This document shows, piece after piece, positions 1-4,070 of a stretch of DNA of 5,768 nt. The notes under the pieces are model-generated. The model did not search any database and had not been told where the DNA came from. It saw only the letters and a list, made by a program, of their open reading frames with translations. Location: contig QMMS01000294.1 of the NCBI GenBank assembly GCA_003647375.1, forward strand, positions 1 to 5,768, in the 5' to 3' direction. This DNA is from Deltaproteobacteria bacterium. Lineage in GTDB: Bacteria; Desulfobacterota; Desulfobacteria; Desulfobacterales; B30-G6. A program made the translations under genes and the position numbers. How positions within the stretch are numbered: the stretch's first letter is position 1; every line of letters starts with the position of its first letter.

Positions 1-405
1 TATAACAATGTCGAGCAGTTATACAGCCAGTGGTTATCCGGCGGGCTGGGTTTTATCGTTGAGCATCTGGAGCAGAACTTTAATCACTTCTTTGGACTGC
101 CTAAGAATCAGGGTACAGAGTTTGATACCAACTCTTTGCTACGCTCGGACTTTCAGGCAAAGGTTGAGGGATACACCAAGTTGGTGCAGGGCGGCGTGAT
201 GACACCTGATGAGGCGCGTAACAGGATGGACAGTTTGAAGCCTGTACCGCATGGTGACAAAGTTTACATGCAACAGCAAATGGTAGAGCTTGGGTATGAG
301 CCGCCAGAACCAGAACCTGTACAAGTACCAGTTGAACCTGAGATGGACGAAGACGAGAAAGTTATGCTTGAGACAATGGCGATACAAAAGGAGCTTGCCG
401 CATGA
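1..405 (+). CDS. Phage portal protein, HK97 type, C-terminal part (5' truncated by window)
   Basis: Frame 1 is open from the first base to TGA at 403-405, giving the last 134 residues; the start lies upstream. The portal forms the dodecameric ring at one capsid vertex through which DNA is packaged and ejected, and on which the neck is built. Visible features are an amphipathic stretch beginning NNVEQLYSQWLSGGLGFIVE, followed by a helical segment containing LVQGGVMTPDEARNRM and then LKPVPHGD. The pattern 'G-x-(M/L)-T-x-(D/N)-E-A-R', followed by a short hydrophobic/proline stretch, is typical of the C-terminal clip/wing region of HK97-family portals. The last 40 residues are a Pro/Glu-rich then acidic tail (PEPEPVQVPVEPEMDEDEK), probably flexible. 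The stop overlaps the next start as ATGA, so the genes are translationally coupled. The family assignment rests on this C-terminal pattern and on the neck and tail genes that follow. Confidence 0.85.
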   Translation, partial: YNNVEQLYSQWLSGGLGFIVEHLEQNFNHFFGLPKNQGTEFDTNSLLRSDFQAKVEGYTKLVQGGVMTPDEARNRMDSLKPVPHGDKVYMQQQMVELGYEPPEPEPVQVPVEPEMDEDEKVMLETMAIQKELAA

Positions 406-839
406 TTGATAAAGCCACAGCAAAGGCGATTGCCAATGTTATCAAGTCAGAGATTGAGGAACTGGCGAAACAGTTTGACGAAGTGATTGAATCCAACACG
501 ATTGAGATTGAGCTTAAGCTTCAGGTTATGGCTGACAGGCTTGACGCTATCAAAGACGGCAAGGACGGTGTTGACGGTAATCACGGCATAGATGGTGAGC
601 AGGGTAAAGACGGAATGGATGGTTCAGACGGCGTTGACGGCAGGGACGGGTTGCCGGGGCGCGATGGCATCAAGGGCGAGACAGGAGAGCCTGGTGCCGA
701 TGGTGCAGACGGCACAGATGGTGAGCAAGGTATTCAGGGGGAGAAGGGTCGAACAGGCGAGCAGGGGTTACGCGGGCGCAAAGGATTAAAGGGTGAACAG
801 GGCGTTGGCGTTGAAGACCTGATTGGTGAGGTGGGGTGA
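402..839 (+). CDS. Collagen-like Gly-X-Y repeat protein, probable virion accessory protein
   Basis: This is a 145-residue protein. Residues 1-50 are predicted from composition to be helical and coiled-coil-like (SEIEELAKQFDEVIE...) and could trimerise the chain. Residues 53-136 have glycine at every third position without interruption, 28 triplets in all, rich in GxD and GEQ, with only two prolines (both in Y position) and with KGE pairs known to stabilise triple helices lacking hydroxyproline. A triple helix of this size would be a rod of roughly 24 nm. A nine-residue non-repeat end (VEDLIGEVG) follows. The start is ATG 402, inside the portal stop (ATGA), with AAGGAG at 388-393 eight bases upstream. 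Collagen-like segments are known in phage fibres and decoration proteins, but this gene sits between portal and connector. A head- or neck-attached fibre is an inference. There is no signal peptide or membrane segment. Confidence 0.88.
   Translation: MIDKATAKAIANVIKSEIEELAKQFDEVIESNTIEIELKLQVMADRLDAIKDGKDGVDGNHGIDGEQGKDGMDGSDGVDGRDGLPGRDGIKGETGEPGADGADGTDGEQGIQGEKGRTGEQGLRGRKGLKGEQGVGVEDLIGEVG
558..809 (+). repeat. 28 uninterrupted Gly-X-Y (collagen) triplets
   Basis: Every third codon from 558 to 809 encodes glycine (residues 53-134, with the last triplet ending at 136). The repeat exists at protein level: glycine codons alternate between GGC, GGT, GGG and GGA, and the X and Y codons vary, so it is not a fresh DNA slippage array. 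Asp dominates the Y position in the first half. Glu, Gln and Lys/Arg dominate the second half. Confidence 0.95.
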
Positions 840-1408
840 TGCTGCCTGTACCTATAGAAACACTGCGAGTCAGGATTGGACTTGAGAGTTCTGACGCATC
901 AAGGGATACAGACATTCAGACTGCAAGCGATACAGCACTGGCGCTGATGGCTATCTATTGTGATAGATACTTTGATGAGCTTATCGGTGGCACTGAGATA
1001 TTCACCCACGTATCAGGCGAGACACTTGGGCTGAAGCGGTATCCAGTAACGCAAATACAGTCAATGGTTGATAGCAACACCAACGATGTAAGCGCATACC
1101 ACCTCGGAGAACTCACGGGCATTATCCATTTTGATGTGCCGGGACGGTTCCACGAGTTGACGGTTGTGACGGATGCAGGCTATGCAGAGGGTGAATTTCC
1201 CGATGACCTGATGGTTGCCTACTACCAGATATTCGACCAGCAGATGCTGGCTATTGAAACGGGTGGACAGTCTGCAAGTAACATTGAGTCTGTCACTGTA
1301 GCCGATGTTGGCACAGTCAGGTATGGCAGCACCGATGCATCAAGCGGAAGCTACGTACCGCCGTTGTCACAGTCAATCCTCGATGCCTATAAACGGTATG
1401 AAGCATGA
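839..1408 (+). CDS. Head-tail connector protein, gp6-like (phiE125 gp8 / HK97 gp6 type)
   Basis: The protein has 189 residues if started at ATG 839. A GTG at 836 would add one residue, but the ATG gives the usual TGATG overlap with the preceding stop and a purine-rich AGGTGG at 829-834. The family forms a ring under the portal that adapts it to the neck. Visible hallmarks are the N-terminal helical part (PIETLRVRIGLESSDASRDTDIQTASDTALALMAIYCDRYF), then LGLKRYPVTQIQSM (around residues 63-76), where the Leu-x-x-x-x-Pro-Val-x-x-I strand pattern is typical, then VTDAGYAEGEFPDDLMVAYYQ (around 110-130), matching the family pattern 'Y-x-A-G-Y-x-x-x-x-x-P-x-D-L-x-x-A'. Position directly after the portal block and before the stopper agrees. 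The C-terminal helix (LSQSILDAYKRYEA) overlaps the next start (ATGA at 1405-1408). Confidence 0.85.
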   Translation: MLPVPIETLRVRIGLESSDASRDTDIQTASDTALALMAIYCDRYFDELIGGTEIFTHVSGETLGLKRYPVTQIQSMVDSNTNDVSAYHLGELTGIIHFDVPGRFHELTVVTDAGYAEGEFPDDLMVAYYQIFDQQMLAIETGGQSASNIESVTVADVGTVRYGSTDASSGSYVPPLSQSILDAYKRYEA

Positions 1409-1731
1409 GCCTGCACCAGTCAATCAAGGACGCTCAATACGATGCGTTTGATAGATTGTCTGTAGGCGTTACATGGACGCAGGCAAAAGCACCTAATGCC
1501 ACCAAGGATATAAGGGTAGGGTTTAAATCACTTGGGTGGCGTGACCAGGAACTGATAAACGCTTACGGCATAGGCGCGAAGATATTCACCGTCAAGGTTG
1601 ATGACATACCAGTCATTGATAAGTTTGACAAGATAACCCTGAATGGCGAAGCGTACACCGTCAACTCAGTGATGCCAGCCTACGTTGGTGACATGCACAC
1701 CTATCATAAAGTTATTGTGAACGGGAAGTAG
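1405..1731 (+). CDS. Probable head-closure / stopper protein (head-tail adaptor)
   Basis: This is a 108-residue protein starting at ATG 1405 within the connector stop. It has no strong Shine-Dalgarno site, so translation is probably coupled. Stoppers bind the connector ring, plug the channel after packaging and receive the tail. The C-terminal half carries the usual small beta-barrel signature 'D-K-F-D-K-I-T-L-N-G-E-A-Y-T-V' (residues 72-86), followed by a strand ending VIVNG (103-107). Family members (SPP1 gp16-like, lambda FII-like) share the 'x-x-G-x-x-Y-x-V' core. Length matches these families (about 100-120 residues). The call leans on this motif and on gene order, because the family is highly divergent. 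It could instead be another neck protein of similar fold. Its stop TAG directly abuts the next ATG. Confidence 0.68.
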   Translation: MSLHQSIKDAQYDAFDRLSVGVTWTQAKAPNATKDIRVGFKSLGWRDQELINAYGIGAKIFTVKVDDIPVIDKFDKITLNGEAYTVNSVMPAYVGDMHTYHKVIVNGK

Positions 1732-2130
1732 ATGAGCAGTTCAATCGTCAGGACACTGGTTGAAGGATGGCTGAATGATGTCGCCATGACAGTTCCGTAC
1801 TACCCGACCGTGAACGAAGACCAGAACCCACAGGATAACATTTGGTGTACGGCAGATTTCAGCAGTTCGTTCCGTGAGGCTATGACGTTCTGCAATGGAT
1901 ATACAAACGAGCAGGGTGAGGTTGAGGTTATTTATTATGGCCTTGCAGGTATCGGTGAGGACGCTTTGATTGCGGCTGTAGAGGCAGACATGGCGACGAT
2001 GATGGCGCAACGTGACCCTGCCAACAAGTTAGTATTAATGAATCGTTCTGCACCTTACACGTTCAGTTCTGGTTCTGCTGATAGGGAGTTCGCCTTGTCG
2101 GTGTATATAGATTACAACCTTTATGAATAG
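1732..2130 (+). CDS. Probable tail terminator protein (gpU / DUF4128-like)
   Basis: This is a 132-residue protein, close to the 131 residues of lambda gpU. It begins immediately after the preceding stop, with only a weak GGGAAG at 1723-1728. Terminator proteins form a hexameric ring that ends tail-tube growth and provides the surface joining head and tail. The layout is typical: an N-terminal helix (IVRTLVEGWLNDVA), a Pro/Asn loop (YYPTVNEDQNPQDNIW), strands (EVEVIYYGLAGIG), a helix (DALIAAVEADMATMMAQ), and a final beta-hairpin ending in the alternating pattern FALSVYIDYNLYE. Position directly upstream of the tail tube gene is the expected place. No separate HK97 gp10-like tail-completion gene lies between this gene and the stopper. 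The function is inferred from size, secondary-structure pattern and synteny, not from a strong motif. Confidence 0.68.
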   Translation: MSSSIVRTLVEGWLNDVAMTVPYYPTVNEDQNPQDNIWCTADFSSSFREAMTFCNGYTNEQGEVEVIYYGLAGIGEDALIAAVEADMATMMAQRDPANKLVLMNRSAPYTFSSGSADREFALSVYIDYNLYE

Positions 2131-2142
2131 GAGTTTATCGTT

Positions 2143-2784
2143 ATGGCTGCAAAGTCCACAAAAGATTTAACCGTATGTATCAGCAAGGGTGACGGTACAC
2201 TCGTCAACGTAGCACCAACCGCAATCACAAGCGCGGCTCCTGCCGTTGTTACTGCCACCAACTCAGGTATTGATGGTGAGATGGTTTACGTATCTGGAAC
2301 CGACATGCCAGCCATTGACAATAAGTGGTGGGTATCAGCTTCCGTTAGCGGTACTGAGTTTACCCTGTTGGGTTCAGATACAACTGATGACACGTTTGAT
2401 GTTACGGGTGCATCCACTGACCGTTACGCAGAGGCCGACATGGAGTGCCTGTGCTTATCCAGCCTGACGCTTAATGTTGACGAACCCGGTACTATCTCGG
2501 TTGCGACATTCTGTGACCCATCAGCCACTATCGCAAGCGCGGTACAGGCGGCGGGTACTATCTCGTTTGCTGGCTTTGTTGCAATTGGTGATTCCGATTA
2601 CCAAGAGCTACTGATTGCTGCCGACGATGGTCTGGAACGTGTAATGCGTATCGCGCTTCCTGCCAATGGCTACCTTGTAGCACCAGTGACATTCTCACAG
2701 ATTACGTGGGACTTGCCGATTGATGGTGCAGTTGGCTACACAGGCACAGCAGTACTCAGCACGAAGATGGTTCACCAGTTTTAA
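2143..2784 (+). CDS. Tail tube (major tail) protein with inserted FCCH-like beta domain
   Basis: This is a 213-residue protein. The start ATG 2143 is preceded by AGGAG (2129-2133) overlapping the previous stop, the clearest initiation signal so far in the run and fitting an abundant structural protein. Residues 106-213 show the alternating strand pattern of lambda gpV-like tube proteins: LSSLTLNVDEPGTISVATFC, then AGTISFAGFVAIGDSDYQEL, and a final strand TGTAVLSTKMVHQF. Residues about 26-88 look like a separate domain: AITSAAPAVVTATNSGIDG, then MVYVSGTDMPAIDNKWWVSA, then TEFTLLGSDTT. This resembles the FCCH-type beta domain (named after ubiquitin-activating E1) that recurs in phage structural proteins. 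It follows the terminator and precedes the chaperones, as expected for a tube gene. The tube call is supported by fold pattern and context; the FCCH label is by pattern recognition. Confidence 0.82.
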   Translation: MAAKSTKDLTVCISKGDGTLVNVAPTAITSAAPAVVTATNSGIDGEMVYVSGTDMPAIDNKWWVSASVSGTEFTLLGSDTTDDTFDVTGASTDRYAEADMECLCLSSLTLNVDEPGTISVATFCDPSATIASAVQAAGTISFAGFVAIGDSDYQELLIAADDGLERVMRIALPANGYLVAPVTFSQITWDLPIDGAVGYTGTAVLSTKMVHQF

Positions 2785-2875
2785 CCATTATGGCAGGGTC
2801 TGAAAGGTTTACAGGTTCTCACGTTCCTGACCTGCCACTCTTATTCAACGTGGGAATAACGTGAGGTAACGTGAG
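2785..2875 (+). promoter_or_regulatory. Structured leader between tail tube and chaperone genes
   Basis: This is the only intergenic gap of note. A 9-bp stem with one bulged G pairs 2791-2800 (TGGCAGGGTC) with 2829-2837 (GACCTGCCA). Only a poor T tract follows (CTCTTATTC), so it is at best a weak terminator. Inside the loop, CAGG (2812-2815) can pair with CCTG (2826-2829), at the cost of one outer pair, exposing TTCTCACGTT. Downstream, AACGTG occurs three times (2847, 2858, 2868). The last two copies read AACGTGAG, the exact complement of CTCACGTT at 2818-2825. Pairing with the last copy reaches the A of the start codon at 2876. The probable Shine-Dalgarno GAGG is at 2863-2866. A role in lowering or gating chaperone translation relative to the tube protein is inferred. 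No convincing -35/-10 promoter is seen. Confidence 0.5.
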
Positions 2876-3121
2876 ATGTTTGAAGAAAAGAGTCTGACAC
2901 TGAAAGGCGTGGACTATGTGGTCAAGGTTGCGGACACCGCAGACGTAGTGCCGTTTATGCATATGTTCACTGATGACATTCCGCTGGCACAGGAAAAACT
3001 GGTACGCATTTGTGTATACATTGATGGTGAATTGATTGGTGATAAGCCGCTACCGTTTCCTGTATACATGAAGCTGCTGCCTGTAGTCATGGAGATAAAC
3101 GCCTTAACGGGAAAAGACTGA
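2876..3121 (+). CDS. Tail assembly chaperone, short form (gpG analogue)
   Basis: This is an 81-residue protein that begins at ATG 2876 with GAGG at 2863-2866, nine bases upstream. Chaperones of this type coat or fold the tape measure and recruit tube subunits; they are not in the finished virion. The N-terminus (KSLTLKGVDYVVKVADTADVVPFM) has the two-strand 'x-L-x-x-x-Y-x-V-x' opening of many small phage tail chaperones. A helical part follows (AQEKLVRICVYIDGELIGDK ... VYMKLLPVVMEINALTG). It is smaller than lambda gpG (140 residues), but the arrangement is the same: tube gene before, tape measure downstream, and a -1 slippery site just before the stop TGA (3119-3121). It is rated high because of the slippery site rather than sequence similarity alone. 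Confidence 0.8.
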   Translation: MFEEKSLTLKGVDYVVKVADTADVVPFMHMFTDDIPLAQEKLVRICVYIDGELIGDKPLPFPVYMKLLPVVMEINALTGKD

Positions 3122-3309
3122 GCCAGCATGAGATGACAATGTATGCGGTTGGTGAGCGGCTGCATATGTCAATTGAGGATGTTGGCAGGTTGAAACTGGC
3201 AGAGTACATGGGGTGGATATCCTACCTGACTGCAAGCACTGAAAAGGCAAACGATGGGAACGTAATGAACATGGAAGAACAAGACATGATTCATAGTATG
3301 ACACGATAA
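2876..3309 (+). CDS. Tail assembly chaperone, frameshifted long form (gpGT analogue)
   Basis: This product reads 2876-3115, slips back one base on G GGA AAA (3109-3115), re-reads base 3115 and continues in frame 1 to TAA at 3307-3309. The result is 144 residues: the first 80 of the short form plus a 64-residue T part. The T part begins RLSQHEMTMYAVGERLHMSI and continues EDVGRLKLAEYMGWISYL, with the 'l-g-m-s-x-x-x-(l/v)-x-x-l-x-x-x-E-x-x-x-W' pattern usual in T domains. An acidic, Met-rich end follows. The T domain is thought to bind tube subunits while the G domain binds the tape measure. The T frame has ATGs at 3133 and 3139 but no ribosome binding site near them, supporting frameshift expression over independent initiation. 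The T stop overlaps the next gene's start (TAATG). Confidence 0.8.
3109..3115 (+). other. Programmed -1 ribosomal frameshift site, G GGA AAA
   Basis: In the zero frame the codons are ACG GGA AAA GAC TGA, so GGGAAAA fits the X XXY YYZ rule exactly. It differs at the last base from the lambda G/GT site G GGA AAG. It lies one sense codon before the zero-frame stop. A possible stimulatory stem further on pairs TATGC (3142-3146) with GCATA (3162-3166), extendable by two wobble pairs. It starts about 26 bases after the slip site, farther than usual, so its role is doubtful. Confidence 0.82.
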
Positions 3310-4070
3310 TGGTTAACCTGAATACCGCACCACTGGTTATACCAAAGCGCCGAGTCGTTAAGGTCGGTGGCGTGGCTGTTGGTTCTAAGGATACTCTTAA
3401 CGTCGAAATGGAAAAACAGTCACTGTCAGACATCCAGTACCTGCTCAAAGAGATAACCTACGAGGACACCGAGCAACAGATTAGGTTAGATAACCCGCCA
3501 ACCCGTGTGGCTGTCGATAACCGCGAGAACAAGCCGGTCAGTCAAGCCGAGTGGAAGACAGAGGTACAGTTCGGACAAATTATTGACCACATCATGATAA
3601 GAACGGTGCAGCGTGAGTTGATTAACGCCATACGGCGCACGACACAAGAGCGCACAGGGGCATTGCAGGATATCCATAATTGGGAGTGGGTGTACTATTC
3701 CAAGAAAGGTAAAAGAGGCGTTAAGGTAAACCCGTTCAAGATTGAGGCTCTGCCATCAGGTGCGCGGCTGGTGTTACGTCCTACCTCAAAAATCCCATAT
3801 GCATCATGGGCTAATATGTGGGTAGCAAAACAGGGAACGGATTTCACCCCGTCACGCGGCAAGAACAAAGGTGTTACCCGAACCAGAAACGAAGGTTTTA
3901 TGGCCCAGGCTATCGCCAAATTCAAGCGGTCACAGTTTGCCAAGTCGTACACAATGTGGGTTTCGTTCAGTAAGAAATACCAGACAGCGGGTGACACATA
4001 CCCGCACGGCTCACCCGCTATTACAATCATGGCCCGGCGCACCCGGCGCAGTTACCGCAGGAGGCTCTAA
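3309..4070 (+). CDS. Phage tail-module protein of unknown function, basic, possibly HK97 gp10-like in part
   Basis: This is a 253-residue protein between the chaperones and the tape measure. The start ATG 3309 overlaps the frameshifted T stop (TAATG), and no Shine-Dalgarno site is visible upstream. I do not recognise the family firmly. Residues about 62-90 (NPPTRVAVDNRENKPVSQAE...VQFG) look like a conserved phage segment. Residues 94-175 contain a helix (HIMIRTVQRELINAIRR), then RTGAL (115-119), then GARLVLRP...IPYASWANMW (151-171). This order, with 'R-T-G-x-L' and a later 'Y-A-x-W', recalls HK97 gp10-like tail-completion proteins, a family otherwise missing here between stopper and terminator. 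The C-terminus has PHGSPAITIM followed by an Arg-rich tail (ARRTRRSYRRRL). A tail completion or assembly role is inferred from place only. There is no membrane segment or signal peptide. Confidence 0.85.
   Translation: MVNLNTAPLVIPKRRVVKVGGVAVGSKDTLNVEMEKQSLSDIQYLLKEITYEDTEQQIRLDNPPTRVAVDNRENKPVSQAEWKTEVQFGQIIDHIMIRTVQRELINAIRRTTQERTGALQDIHNWEWVYYSKKGKRGVKVNPFKIEALPSGARLVLRPTSKIPYASWANMWVAKQGTDFTPSRGKNKGVTRTRNEGFMAQAIAKFKRSQFAKSYTMWVSFSKKYQTAGDTYPHGSPAITIMARRTRRSYRRRL

Noticed and set aside
136..405. Independent small gene starting inside the portal frame
   Set aside because: Not a start: the 136 position is a TTG/ATG-less stretch within an open frame continuous from base 1, and the translation upstream is portal-like.
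558..809. DNA-level tandem repeat or microsatellite
   Set aside because: Codons vary widely within the triplets and periodicity is held only by glycine, so it is a protein-level collagen repeat.
836..841. GTG at 836 as the connector start
   Set aside because: It adds one residue only; the following ATG 839 forms the standard TGATG overlap and is the better initiator.
2791..2846. Strong intrinsic terminator after the tail tube gene
   Set aside because: The stem is bulged with a long loop, and the bases after it (CTCTTATTC) are not a proper T tract. A complete stop here would also cut off the essential downstream tail genes.
3142..3168. Frameshift-stimulating hairpin downstream of the heptamer
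   Set aside because: The stem is short (five firm pairs) and begins about 26 bases after the slip site, farther than typical stimulators. It is mentioned only as a possibility.
3133..3309. T region as an independently started gene at ATG 3133 or 3139
   Set aside because: No Shine-Dalgarno sequence precedes either ATG, and the canonical slippery heptamer just upstream explains expression better.
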